Part shown: positions 17,990 through 26,089 of the stretch, one piece after another
How positions within the stretch are numbered: position 1 is the first letter of the stretch
How the letters are laid out: each line of letters opens with the position of its first letter
Assembly (NCBI GenBank): GCA_947458545.1
Contig: CANGYH010000001.1
Location: 1,426,001-1,490,000 of the forward strand
Direction of reading: 5' to 3'
Source of the DNA: Cytophagaceae bacterium
GTDB taxonomy: Bacteria > Bacteroidota > Bacteroidia > Cytophagales > Flexibacteraceae
DNA length: 64,000 nucleotides
Translations under genes and position numbers: made by a program
Notes under the pieces: generated by a model
What the model saw: the letters and a program-made list of their open reading frames with translations, nothing else
What the model was told of the DNA's origin: nothing
The model's database searches: none

Positions 17990-19882
17990 CTAATATGCCC
18001 GCACGGCCTTGCCTTCCATATAGTTCATAAAAGCTCGGTTGGCTACACGGTTGCCGCCGGGCGTAGGGTAATTGCCTGTAAAGTACCAGTCGCCTCGGTG
18101 TTGGGGGCAGGCCTGGTGCAGGCCTTCAATTGTTTGATAGACGACCTCGACCTCGGCTCTGGTGCCGGGCGGGGTCACGATCTGGGCCACCATCTGGCTG
18201 ATCTGCTCGTGCGTGTAGCGGGCATAGAGAGCCTGCACATGGTTCTGCTCCGTGGCCGTACCGTCTGCCTCAGAGGCAATGCAACGGTCGTAGGTTTCCT
18301 CCAGCAAATGCTCTTGCCCGTCGCGCCGCAGCAGGGCTACCAGTGCCCGGAAGGCTACAAACTCGCCCATCTTGCTCATGTCTATGCCATAACAGTCTGG
18401 GTAGCGGATCTGCGGGGCCGAGCTAACGATGACGATCTTTTTGGGCTCCAGCCGCTCTAGCATCGTCAGGATGCTGCGCTCTAGTGTGGTGCCACGGACG
18501 ATAGAGTCGTCTAGCACGACCAGGGTGTCTTGCCGTTTGCGGATAAGCTCGTAGGTCATGTCATAGACATGACTCACCATCTCGCCGCGGGCATCGTCTC
18601 CGGTAATGAAGGTGCGCAGCTTTACGTCTTTGTGCACCAGTTTTTCTATCCTTGGCCGCAGGCTCAAGATGCGGTCCAGGTCTGGCCCGCCCAGGGTCTG
18701 CTCGCGGATGCAGCGCTTAAAGTAGGTGGCCAGGTAGTCGTCCATGCCAGACATCAGGCCCAAAAATGCCGTTTCGGCGGTGTTGGGTATGTAGCTAAAG
18801 ACGGCTTGCTCCAGGTCGTGCCCGATAGCCTCCAGTATCCGGTCTGTCAGTTGGTAGCCCAGGGCCTTGCGCTCGCGGTAGATGTCAGGGTCAGACCCAC
18901 GGCTAAAGTAGATGCGCTCAAAGCTGCAGCTCAGCTTTTGCCGAGGCTCGGTAAAGGCATGCTGGGCGCAATGCCCATCTTTGCCGATGATGAGCGCGTG
19001 GCCGGGGCTTATCTCTTGTATCTGGCCATAGTCCACATTAAAGACGGTCTTGATGGCAGGCTTCTCAGAGGCTACTACCACCAGCTCGTCGTCTTCGTAG
19101 AAGTAGGCCGGGCGGATACCGTTGGGGTCTCTGGCCACAAAGGCAGCCCCGTAGCCCAGCAAGCCTGCCATGGCATAGCCACCGTCAAAATCGCGGCAGC
19201 TGCGCTGCAGCACACGGGCCAGGTCTATATGCCGCTCCACCAGCTCAGAGAGCTCGTGGCCGCGGGCCTGGTCTTTGAGGATCTCAAACTGGCGTTGGTT
19301 TTCTTCGTCCAAAAAGTGGCCTATTTTTTCCATCACCGTCACGGTGTCGGCCTTTTCGCGCGGGTGCTGGCCCAGGTCGAGCAGTTTGTCGAAGAGCTCG
19401 TCCACGTTGGTCATGTTGAAGTTACCCGCCATGGCCAGCGTGCGGCTGCGCCAGTTGTTTTGCCGCAGAAACGGGTGGCAGCGCTCGGCCGACAGGTCGC
19501 CGTGGGTACCGTAGCGCAGGTGCCCCAGCCAAAGCTCGCCGGTGAAATCCACGTGTGTCTTGGCCCAGGCGGCGTCCTTTAGCAGGGCATTGCCGTGGCG
19601 CTCGGCGGCTTTCCGAAATGTTTTATTGACCTTGCGAAAAATATCCTGAATGGCCTGCTGCTTTACCGACCGGATGCGCTGTATGTATGGCTGCCCGGGG
19701 GGTACGTCTAGCTTTATGTTGGCGATACCAGCGCCGTCTTGCCCGCGGTTGTGCTGCTTTTCCATAAGCAGATACATCCGCCCGGCAGCCCACCGGGCAG
19801 AGCCATAGCGGTCTATATAGTACTGCAGAGGTTTCTTCAGCCTAAGCAGCGCAATGCCGCACTCGTGTTTGATGGGCTCCAT
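17990..19882 (-). CDS. purF: Amidophosphoribosyltransferase (PurF), Bacteroidota type
   Basis: This enzyme performs the first step of purine synthesis, PRPP plus glutamine to phosphoribosylamine. The 630-residue protein is longer than E. coli PurF (about 505). The glutaminase cysteine is C8 in HECGIALLRLKKPLQYY, not residue 2, so the start Met is not followed directly by Cys; this is the form I know from other Bacteroidota. MEKQHNRGQDGAG and LWLGHLRYGTHG are glutaminase motifs, and VVLDDSIVRGTT is the PRPP loop. ATG 19882 is chosen over a TTG seven codons upstream. Confidence 0.9.
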   Translation of the reverse strand: MEPIKHECGIALLRLKKPLQYYIDRYGSARWAAGRMYLLMEKQHNRGQDGAGIANIKLDVPPGQPYIQRIRSVKQQAIQDIFRKVNKTFRKAAERHGNALLKDAAWAKTHVDFTGELWLGHLRYGTHGDLSAERCHPFLRQNNWRSRTLAMAGNFNMTNVDELFDKLLDLGQHPREKADTVTVMEKIGHFLDEENQRQFEILKDQARGHELSELVERHIDLARVLQRSCRDFDGGYAMAGLLGYGAAFVARDPNGIRPAYFYEDDELVVVASEKPAIKTVFNVDYGQIQEISPGHALIIGKDGHCAQHAFTEPRQKLSCSFERIYFSRGSDPDIYRERKALGYQLTDRILEAIGHDLEQAVFSYIPNTAETAFLGLMSGMDDYLATYFKRCIREQTLGGPDLDRILSLRPRIEKLVHKDVKLRTFITGDDARGEMVSHVYDMTYELIRKRQDTLVVLDDSIVRGTTLERSILTMLERLEPKKIVIVSSAPQIRYPDCYGIDMSKMGEFVAFRALVALLRRDGQEHLLEETYDRCIASEADGTATEQNHVQALYARYTHEQISQMVAQIVTPPGTRAEVEVVYQTIEGLHQACPQHRGDWYFTGNYPTPGGNRVANRAFMNYMEGKAVRAY

Positions 19883-19990
19883 AGTAGGGTCTGCTAATTT
19901 CAACCCAAAGCCATGGCTTTAATCTTGGGCTGACAAAAACTTAACACGAAGCGTTGTGCCGAATGTTCGCGTACGGGGCCGCAGCAGGGC

Positions 19991-20536
19991 TTAGGGTTGG
20001 GGTGGTCTGGGGTCTAGCGCATGGGCCCTGGCCTCGTTGTACCAGCGGCTGAAAAGCGGCGCGGCCTGGCTCAAGAGGTAGAACTCTGCGTTGCCAATCT
20101 GCACCACGTCTGCAGCCAGATAGCTCTCTTGGGCGGCGCTGCGCAGCGTTTTCAGGTGTAGCAGGCCTGCCAGCCAAAAGACGGCACTCACCAGCAGGCT
20201 GGCCTTTACCAGGCCCAGCACCGCGCCCAAAAACTGGTCTGCCATGCCCAGGGCCGTAAGCCTGAAAGCCGAACTAGCCGCTTTGGCCAGCCAGGCCCAC
20301 AGCCGCCAAACCACCACGGCGGTTACGGCAAAGGCAAAAATCTTGACGGCCCAGCTTGGTGCCTTGCCGGCACCTAACAGGCCCGCCACCACGTCGTGCA
20401 GCATAAAGCCTGCCACCACACCTACCAGCAGGCCTACCGTGTTGAGCAGCTCTACCACCAGGCCCTTGCGCCAGCCTGTGTAGGCGGCAAAGGCCAGCAG
20501 CCCAAAAAGTAGAATATCAAGCACATGGGTACGCAT
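19991..20536 (-). CDS. CvpA family membrane protein
   Basis: A 181-residue protein with four membrane segments and the CvpA pattern (DILLFGLLAFAAYTGWRKGLVVELLNTVGLLVGVVAGF). CvpA proteins are linked to colicin V production, purine genes and envelope stress in other bacteria, but their mechanism is unclear. It lies 24 nt after murQ and 108 nt before purF on the same strand, the order murQ-cvpA-purF. The cvpA-purF link is also seen in Proteobacteria. Confidence 0.82.
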   Translation of the reverse strand: MRTHVLDILLFGLLAFAAYTGWRKGLVVELLNTVGLLVGVVAGFMLHDVVAGLLGAGKAPSWAVKIFAFAVTAVVVWRLWAWLAKAASSAFRLTALGMADQFLGAVLGLVKASLLVSAVFWLAGLLHLKTLRSAAQESYLAADVVQIGNAEFYLLSQAAPLFSRWYNEARAHALDPRPPQP

Positions 20537-20560
20537 AACGCTGTGGGCTGATGGAGGGGT

Positions 20561-21367
20561 TTAGGCAGTACGGGCGGCCAGCACGGCGGCCACGCTACCG
20601 TATTGACGCAGCAATGCTGCGGCCTGGTCAGAGTCTATGCCTAGCTCGGCCTGCAACATGCGGGTGCCGCGGTCTATCAGCTTGTGGTTGGTAAGCTGCA
20701 TGTGTACCATGCGGCTGCCCTTCACCCGGCCCAGGCGGATCATGGCCACCGTGCTGATCATATTGAGCACAAGTTTCTGGGCCGTGCCTGCCTTCAGGCG
20801 GGTGGATCCGGTTACAAACTCGGGCCCGACAACGACCTCTACCGGAAATTCAGCCTCGGCCGCCACGGCAGAGCCGGTGTTGCACACGACGCAGCCCGTC
20901 AGCAGGCCGGCGGCACGGGCCTGGCGCAGGCCACCCACCACGTAAGGGGTGCGGCCACTGGCAGCAATGCCGATCAGCACATCGCCTGGTTGGGCACCAT
21001 GGGCTTGCAGGTCTTGCCAGGCCTGGGCCTCGTCGTCTTCTGCAAACTCTACGGCCTTGCGGATGGCGCCGTCTCCGCCAGCTATCAGGCCCGTAAAGAG
21101 CTCGTGCGGCACGCCGAAGGTAGGCGGCAGCTCGCTGGCATCTACCACGCCGAGGCGGCCGCTGGTGCCTGCACCAATGTAAAACACCCGCTTACCTGCT
21201 TGCAGGGCGGCCACCATAGCCTCTACCAAATGCTCTATGGCTGGCAGGGCCGCAGCTACAGCCAGTGGCACGGTTTGGTCTTCGGTGTTCATAGCGGCCA
21301 ACAGGTCGGCCGTGGTGCGGCGGTCCAGGTCGGCATGGCGGCTGTCAGACTCGGTGGTGGCAAACAT
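20561..21367 (-). CDS. murQ: N-acetylmuramic acid 6-phosphate etherase MurQ
   Basis: MurQ cleaves the lactyl ether of MurNAc-6-phosphate, giving GlcNAc-6-phosphate and lactate in peptidoglycan recycling. The 268 residues contain the SIS sugar-phosphate fold with GAGTSGRLGVVDASELPPTFG and GIAASGRTPYVVGGL, and the C-terminal TGSTRLKAGTAQKLVLNMIST motif. The length is slightly short of the usual 300 because of a brief N-terminus. The -7 box GACCTTTG ends only 4 nt before the ATG, so the transcript is probably leaderless. Confidence 0.93.
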   Translation of the reverse strand: MFATTESDSRHADLDRRTTADLLAAMNTEDQTVPLAVAAALPAIEHLVEAMVAALQAGKRVFYIGAGTSGRLGVVDASELPPTFGVPHELFTGLIAGGDGAIRKAVEFAEDDEAQAWQDLQAHGAQPGDVLIGIAASGRTPYVVGGLRQARAAGLLTGCVVCNTGSAVAAEAEFPVEVVVGPEFVTGSTRLKAGTAQKLVLNMISTVAMIRLGRVKGSRMVHMQLTNHKLIDRGTRMLQAELGIDSDQAAALLRQYGSVAAVLAARTA

Positions 21368-21371
21368 GGCG

Positions 21372-21379
21372 CAAAGGTC
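21372..21379 (-). promoter_or_regulatory. -7 box GACCTTTG of murQ, 4 nt from the start codon
   Basis: The minus-strand octamer, followed by C, is the common variant in this window. With only 4 nt to the ATG the transcription start should coincide with or fall beside the start codon. Confidence 0.5.
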
Positions 21380-21449
21380 AACTTCGGGCCTCGATTAGGC
21401 CCAGAGCGCTAATCTAATGGCCGACATACGACCTTTGGCAGCAACGTAT

Positions 21450-21692
21450 ATGGACGACGCCTTCGCCACCTTGCTGGCCAAACGCAACATAGAGGCACAA
21501 GCCCTGCAAACCCACCTGCCCGAGGTGTACGCCCGTTGGCGCGGCCTCTTCGACGATCATCACCCAGAGAGTTTTCTGGCGCAGATCCGCTTCGAGATCA
21601 ACGCCACCAGGCGGCGCTTGCAGGGCCTAGCTACGCCGCAACCGCTGCCAGGCCCGGTAGCCGAGGGCGATACGGGCGTTTTGCCGCTCTAG
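21450..21692 (+). CDS. Small uncharacterised protein
   Basis: An 80-residue, mostly helical, charged protein (MDDAFATLLAKRN...). I take ATG 21450 and not ATG 21417, because a GACCTTTG box (21430-21437) lies between the two and ends 12 nt before 21450. Its last 66 nt overlap the 3' end of the convergent glycosyltransferase-like gene. No family is recognised; the coding call rests on position, promoter box and codon use. Confidence 0.5.
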   Translation: MDDAFATLLAKRNIEAQALQTHLPEVYARWRGLFDDHHPESFLAQIRFEINATRRRLQGLATPQPLPGPVAEGDTGVLPL

Positions 21693-22526
21693 CGTATGGC
21701 GGGCTAAAGCAGGTGTTGTTGCATACCGGGCCAACACCTGCTTGGGCCGCGCCCCCTGGAAGTGTAAGGTGTGCATGCGCACGCGCCTGCCGGTATCATG
21801 CTCTGTTGCCAGAGCATGGCCTTGGGGTGTAATCTCAATGTCTTTGAGGCCCTCTTGCAGGGCCATGCCCTGGTGGTAGTCCATGGTAATGTCGAAAGCA
21901 GTGGGGCCAGCAAGGCCCTCCACCACTTGGCTGATGTCTGCCACCAGCCCCGGATTCGCCTCTCTGAACCAGGTAAAAAAAGACATATCTGATATGCCCC
22001 CGGCACTATGGGTCTGGCAGAAGAGGTGGTAGCGCTCCTCTAGTTCGGCAATGCCGCCGGGGCGGGTGTACTGATCTAGGATAAACGCACCAAAAGCCTC
22101 CAGCACGGCTGCCTTGCCCACAAAGTTGGTATGGCCGCTGATGCCAGACACCGTAAGCCCGGCCCCTGCGGGAACGCTGCGTCGGGCCTCCTCCACGTCT
22201 GAGTACAGCATCACGTCAGAGTCTAGATAAAGGCACTCGTCTAGCCGATGGGCGCGCATCCATGCTGCCAGGGCCAGCCAGCGTTGCAGGCAAATAAGCT
22301 CGAAGCCCGCCGAATTGCTGCTGAAGTTTACAAAGACCCTGGCCAGCTTGCGGGCATCCTTCCAATAATCGGCCAGCGGCTCTCGGCGTACCACGCGGCC
22401 AAGGGCCAGGCTGCCCCAGTCTCCCAGCAAAAACCTATCTGAGCGGGGGCTGGCATGGGCCGCCTGCAGCAGTGTGGTCGGCAGGTAAAAGCTGGTGCCT
22501 GTGTGTATAAAGACAATCGGTAACAA
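21627..22526 (-). CDS. Putative glycosyltransferase-like protein with DSD motif
   Basis: A 299-residue protein starting at TTG (LPIVFIHTGTSFYL), the only start that keeps the first beta-strand. CLYLDSDVMLYSD resembles the DxD metal-site strand of GT-A glycosyltransferases, and SAGGISDMSFFTWF may belong to the acceptor region. It probably acts on a sugar nucleotide in the cytoplasm, but no precise family or substrate is recognised. No polysaccharide gene is immediately adjacent. The 3' end overlaps a small gene on the other strand. Confidence 0.6.
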   Translation of the reverse strand: MLPIVFIHTGTSFYLPTTLLQAAHASPRSDRFLLGDWGSLALGRVVRREPLADYWKDARKLARVFVNFSSNSAGFELICLQRWLALAAWMRAHRLDECLYLDSDVMLYSDVEEARRSVPAGAGLTVSGISGHTNFVGKAAVLEAFGAFILDQYTRPGGIAELEERYHLFCQTHSAGGISDMSFFTWFREANPGLVADISQVVEGLAGPTAFDITMDYHQGMALQEGLKDIEITPQGHALATEHDTGRRVRMHTLHFQGARPKQVLARYATTPALARHTLERQNARIALGYRAWQRLRRS

Positions 22527-22927
22527 TGCCCTATGCGCTTAGATGCAGGTTGCCAAGCACCCTGCCTTTAGGCCGCAAGATGGCCCCCAAACCTGAAATA
22601 GCCTTACGATGAGCATTTTGTACCCTTTTGCCACATTTTGGAAAACCAGGCTACACTTTGTGCATTTTTTAGCCACTCATGGCACTAAAGCGCACCTAGA
22701 CGATGCATTCGTCGGACAAATCCTTCCATTGGTCGAACAGATTGCTCTTTTTTTGGCTTTTCATTTGGAGGCAACCAAACTGTACTTCAATTTTGCCCAA
22801 AGGATTAACCCCAAAGGTTTTTCCTCCATAGCTGGTTGAAAGATCTTGGAGCCGGGGCAATGCCCCGGTTTTCAAGTTTATGGGCATGCCAACCGTGATG
22901 GTGTAGGCCAGGGGTTGCCGCAAGGCG
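22527..22927. other. AT-rich intergenic region with a hairpin
   Basis: Apart from a perfect hairpin at 22852-22868 nothing definite is seen. Short ORFs on both strands lack a recognisable product. The region is AT-rich at 22600-22840. Confidence 0.45.
22852..22868. repeat. Perfect 7-3-7 hairpin, GGC-AAT-GCC core
   Basis: CCGGGGC, loop AAT, GCCCCGG, then TTTTC on the plus strand. It could terminate transcription read on the plus strand, but no plus-strand gene ends nearby. Its geometry is shared by hairpins at 42841-42857, 63820-63836 and 63849-63865. Confidence 0.6.
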
Positions 22928-25750
22928 CTAGCGCCTGCTGTAGGCTTTATCAAAAAAGCGCTTGTAGCCTGCCAGGTCTTTGGTCCGCATGAGCTCGCGG
23001 TAGTTCTCTGGTGTGATGATGAACTGCTGGATGCGAGGCTCTATATAATCAAAAGCGCCATCCAGACCTTGCTGCTTATCCAGGTAGAGCTTGGCTATCA
23101 GCTTAGAGCGCAGGTCTCCGGCGCGGGCTAAGAAGAACTGATCGTTGAGTAAGGTGGTGCTCACCGTCAGGTTCTCTTGCGGGTAGAAAAGATCATTGAA
23201 TCCCTTGAGCTGCTCTTGCGCCTCAGACTCAGTTATGCCACCCAGCGTCAAGATAGCTATGTAAACGTGGGGGCCCTCGGTACGATCTTCCCACTGGGCA
23301 GGCCCGCTACGGGCATTGGCCCCTAGGTTGACGGCTTGCCCGGCGTTGGGGTCTGCCGAGCGGCTGGTATCGTTAGAGGCTACGGGAGGCGGGGCAGGGC
23401 GGCCAAACTTGTCGGCCGTGGCAATCATTTGCCGCAAGGTGGGTTGCAGGTCGCTCTTGGGGTAACGCTCGGCCACGGCCTGCAGGCTGTCTTTATAGAC
23501 GGTGGGGTCTATCGTTTTGGCGGCCAGCAGGGCGGCCAGCAGATCTACCCTGTCTCTAAAGCTGTTCTCCGGATACTGCCTGCGTATGCCTGCAATGGCG
23601 GTGCTGGCTTCAATGTAGCGGCCCTGCTTATAGCTCTCGTAGGCCTGGCGGTACATGCCTTTGGCGGCCTCGGTTTGGGCGCGGTTCTTGGCCAGATACT
23701 CAGGGTCGTCGGCCAGTTTGGCAAACACGCTGGTGGGGTGCTTGGCCACCAAAATGCGCTTAACCGAGTCTGCCTGTGGCTTGGCTGGTTTGCGTTGATA
23801 TAGGCGGTAAAGGTTGTAGAGGGCCTCAGGGTCTTTGTCGAAGTCTGGGTAACGGCTGGTAAGGCGGGCAAAGCTGGCCAATGCATTGCCGGGCTCCTCC
23901 AGGTTTTGGTCATAAATCTTGCCTATGGCAAACAGGGCAGGCTGCAGCTTATCGTCGCTGGCCTTCAGGGCCTCTTTGGTGGTAGGCAGGCCTTGCCGGT
24001 AGGTAGCCACCAAGGCGGCCACGGCCTGGGCTTCTTCGGCACGTGCGTCTGTGGTGTTGCCGCCTTTGCGGCCTGCTGGCTTGGTGCCGGCTTCGGCCGC
24101 AGGTTTACCCGTAGAGTCTGATTTGGAGGCCTGGTTGGCTGCCACTACGTCTTCTCCACCGCCTGCATCCATCTCTTTCTTGGCACGGCGCCAGTTATCC
24201 TCTAGGGGGCGGCGGCCCCATTTGCGCTGGAACACCTGCTTGCCCCGGGCCACCTGGGCCTGGTTGTAGAAATACCAGACGGGTGCCTGGCCGGGCATGG
24301 TGAGCGGAGCATTTGGATCTTGGCCCATACCTCCACCAGGCGGCGGCATACCCCCCGGCGGGGCCAGTGGATTGAGGCCGTTGCCTGCCGCTGCGAGGCG
24401 GTTGGCCTCTTCTCGCTCGGCCTTGCGGGCGGCCTTTTCGGCGGCGGCGGCCAGGGCAGCGTCGGCGCGCACCTTGGCGGTAGCCAATTCTGTCAGTTTC
24501 CGGTTCAGCGATATGGAGTCTAGCGCGGCCAGGCCACGGAGCGAGTCTTCCTTTTGGATAACCTGGTAGTGCTCCACAAAGTCTTTGAGCACCTTCTGCC
24601 GCTTGACGATGGCCTTGTAATTCTCCTCCGTCGTATCGAGGGCGGCCACGGCCGAGTCGTAGTAGAGCTTGGCCAGGTCGTAGCGCTTCACCTTCTCGTA
24701 GTAGATCTGGCCCCGCAGCAGGTAGGCATAGCCCTTCATGCCCACCGTCTGCCCGCCCGACTTGAGGCTGGCCTGGTCGTACTCCAGCGCTTTGGCCACA
24801 TCGTTCTGCTTCAGCTCGAACCGGGCCATCTCATAGTAGATCTTATCCTTATACTCCAGGTTCTTCTCGTCCTTGAGCTGCTTGCGGAAGTACTTGCGGA
24901 TGCGTTGGGCCCCGGCCACATCTGAGGCGGCCATGGTTTGGGCGGCGTTTACCTGGGCATTGAATGCCAGCTCGTAGGTGGGCTTGCAGCGGGCCACCAT
25001 GGCGTAGTGCTTGTAGGCGGCGCTGTCATCGTTCATGCGCTGGCGTAGTTGGCCCGCCAGAAACTCCATCCGCCCACGGAAGATGTCGCGCCGCATCAGC
25101 GGCAGCGCTTCTTCTATGTACCCAAGTACCTCTGGCCACTCGCGGAACTTGCTGTGGTAGTGGGCCATGGCCAGGTAAAAATCTTTGCGATTTTGCGCAT
25201 TGAGCACCTTGCTTAAGGCAGCCTCTGTGGCCTGCCGCGCATACGAATACTCTTTCATATCCGTGTAAGTGCGCAGCAGCCAAATCATGGCAGCGTGCTT
25301 TACGGCCTCGTCTTTGGCCTTGGCATTGAGGTACTTAAAGGTGTGGACGGCGTTCTCGTAATCGTCTTGATAGTACCGCGCCTTGCCAATGAGCAGGTAC
25401 GAATCATCTACCCAGTTGGAGTTCTTATGCCGCTGGATAGGTATGGAGGCCTTCTTGACGATCTCGTCTAAGGCGGCGGTTTGGCTACTGGCTTGGCCGG
25501 GCGGGGGCAACACGGCCAGGGGCCGGTTGTAGTTGTCTTTCATCCCGCTCCAGGTAGAAAGCTCCACGTCGCGCAGTTTCTCTTTGGCCAGAAAGTAGCT
25601 GTTGTAGTAGGCCAGCAGGTTGTGCCAGTTGCGGGCCACCACCGTCTCTTTTTCTGCAGAGCAGGCTGCAAGCGTCCAGACGGCCAGGCCCAACACGGCA
25701 ATTCGCCGGGCCAGGGTCTGTAAGGTAGTAGGGCGGTTGGGCAGCGTCAC
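22928..25750 (-). CDS. sprE: TPR lipoprotein SprE/PorW, gliding motility and type IX secretion
   Basis: A 940-residue lipoprotein: signal peptide ending in LAAC (cleavage before Cys near residue 29), then ARNWHNLLAYYNSYFLAKEKL, typical of SprE/PorW, and many TPR-like helical repeats. A Pro/Gly-rich linker with PPGGMPPPGGGMGQ near residue 480 separates two repeat blocks. In Flavobacterium johnsoniae SprE and in Porphyromonas gingivalis PorW are needed for type IX secretion; PorW is reported to bridge outer-membrane parts to the PorLM motor. The start is GTG 25750: TATTTTTG, a perfect -7 box, lies 9 nt upstream, so an in-frame TTG inside that box is unlikely. Confidence 0.82.
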   Translation of the reverse strand: MTLPNRPTTLQTLARRIAVLGLAVWTLAACSAEKETVVARNWHNLLAYYNSYFLAKEKLRDVELSTWSGMKDNYNRPLAVLPPPGQASSQTAALDEIVKKASIPIQRHKNSNWVDDSYLLIGKARYYQDDYENAVHTFKYLNAKAKDEAVKHAAMIWLLRTYTDMKEYSYARQATEAALSKVLNAQNRKDFYLAMAHYHSKFREWPEVLGYIEEALPLMRRDIFRGRMEFLAGQLRQRMNDDSAAYKHYAMVARCKPTYELAFNAQVNAAQTMAASDVAGAQRIRKYFRKQLKDEKNLEYKDKIYYEMARFELKQNDVAKALEYDQASLKSGGQTVGMKGYAYLLRGQIYYEKVKRYDLAKLYYDSAVAALDTTEENYKAIVKRQKVLKDFVEHYQVIQKEDSLRGLAALDSISLNRKLTELATAKVRADAALAAAAEKAARKAEREEANRLAAAGNGLNPLAPPGGMPPPGGGMGQDPNAPLTMPGQAPVWYFYNQAQVARGKQVFQRKWGRRPLEDNWRRAKKEMDAGGGEDVVAANQASKSDSTGKPAAEAGTKPAGRKGGNTTDARAEEAQAVAALVATYRQGLPTTKEALKASDDKLQPALFAIGKIYDQNLEEPGNALASFARLTSRYPDFDKDPEALYNLYRLYQRKPAKPQADSVKRILVAKHPTSVFAKLADDPEYLAKNRAQTEAAKGMYRQAYESYKQGRYIEASTAIAGIRRQYPENSFRDRVDLLAALLAAKTIDPTVYKDSLQAVAERYPKSDLQPTLRQMIATADKFGRPAPPPVASNDTSRSADPNAGQAVNLGANARSGPAQWEDRTEGPHVYIAILTLGGITESEAQEQLKGFNDLFYPQENLTVSTTLLNDQFFLARAGDLRSKLIAKLYLDKQQGLDGAFDYIEPRIQQFIITPENYRELMRTKDLAGYKRFFDKAYSRR

Positions 25751-25759
25751 GATAAAGGG

Positions 25760-25767
25760 CAAAAATA
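25760..25767 (-). promoter_or_regulatory. -7 box TATTTTTG of sprE/porW
   Basis: A perfect match to TAnnTTTG on the minus strand, ending 9 nt before the GTG start. It decides the start codon, because the upstream TTG overlaps the box itself. Confidence 0.55.
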
Positions 25768-25931
25768 ACCCGCCGCACCGCAGGCAGGGATGCGCAAGGG
25801 CAACAACGCAAGGTGGGCTGGGTTTAGTTTGCCTAAGCGGGCAGTTTGCGGGCCCTCTGCGGTTTTGTGGGCAAGCTGTATGTGGGGGCGTTTGATTAGC
25901 CCATTATCCGCACCCCACGCCCTCCGTGTGA

Positions 25932-26019
25932 GCGGTCTGGAGACCGCGGGGTAACGGCTGCCTAGGTCCCGGTCAGAGACCGGTACCAGCGCGTTGGGGG
26001 GAGACCGGGACCAGCGCTA
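25932..26019. repeat. Cluster of short inverted and direct repeats
   Basis: Includes GCGGTCT-GG-AGACCGC (25932-25947), CCGGTC-AGA-GACCGG (25969-25983) and two direct copies of GACCGG(T/GA)ACCAGCGC-type sequence near 25978 and 26003. It lies between the divergent promoters of sprE and scoB. No ORF is present. It looks like a dispersed intergenic repeat. Confidence 0.6.
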
Positions 26020-26053
26020 CACTTTCAACTCTCAACTCTCAACTTTCAACTCC
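26020..26053 (+). repeat. Heptad array (CAACTYT)4 upstream of the scoB promoter box
   Basis: CAACT occurs at 26026, 26033, 26040 and 26047, exactly 7 nt apart, with a degraded copy before. The last CAACT begins 14 nt, two periods, before CCTTTG of the -7 box. The same arrangement recurs at 63728-63762. Confidence 0.8.
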
Positions 26054-26058
26054 CCTCC

Positions 26059-26066
26059 TACCTTTG
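26059..26066 (+). promoter_or_regulatory. -7 box TACCTTTG of scoB
   Basis: A perfect TAnnTTTG match ending 23 nt before the ATG at 26090, with the heptad array just upstream in place of a normal -33 region. Confidence 0.55.
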
Positions 26067-26089
26067 CAGCCACCGCACTCACACCCCCT

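Noticed and set aside
18530-19582. 350-codon plus-strand ORF
   Set aside because: It lies wholly antisense to purF, whose motifs are intact; a shadow of high-GC codon bias.
22696-22953. 85-codon minus-strand ORF after sprE/porW
   Set aside because: It overlaps the end of sprE and the hairpin, with no recognisable features; not supported as a gene.
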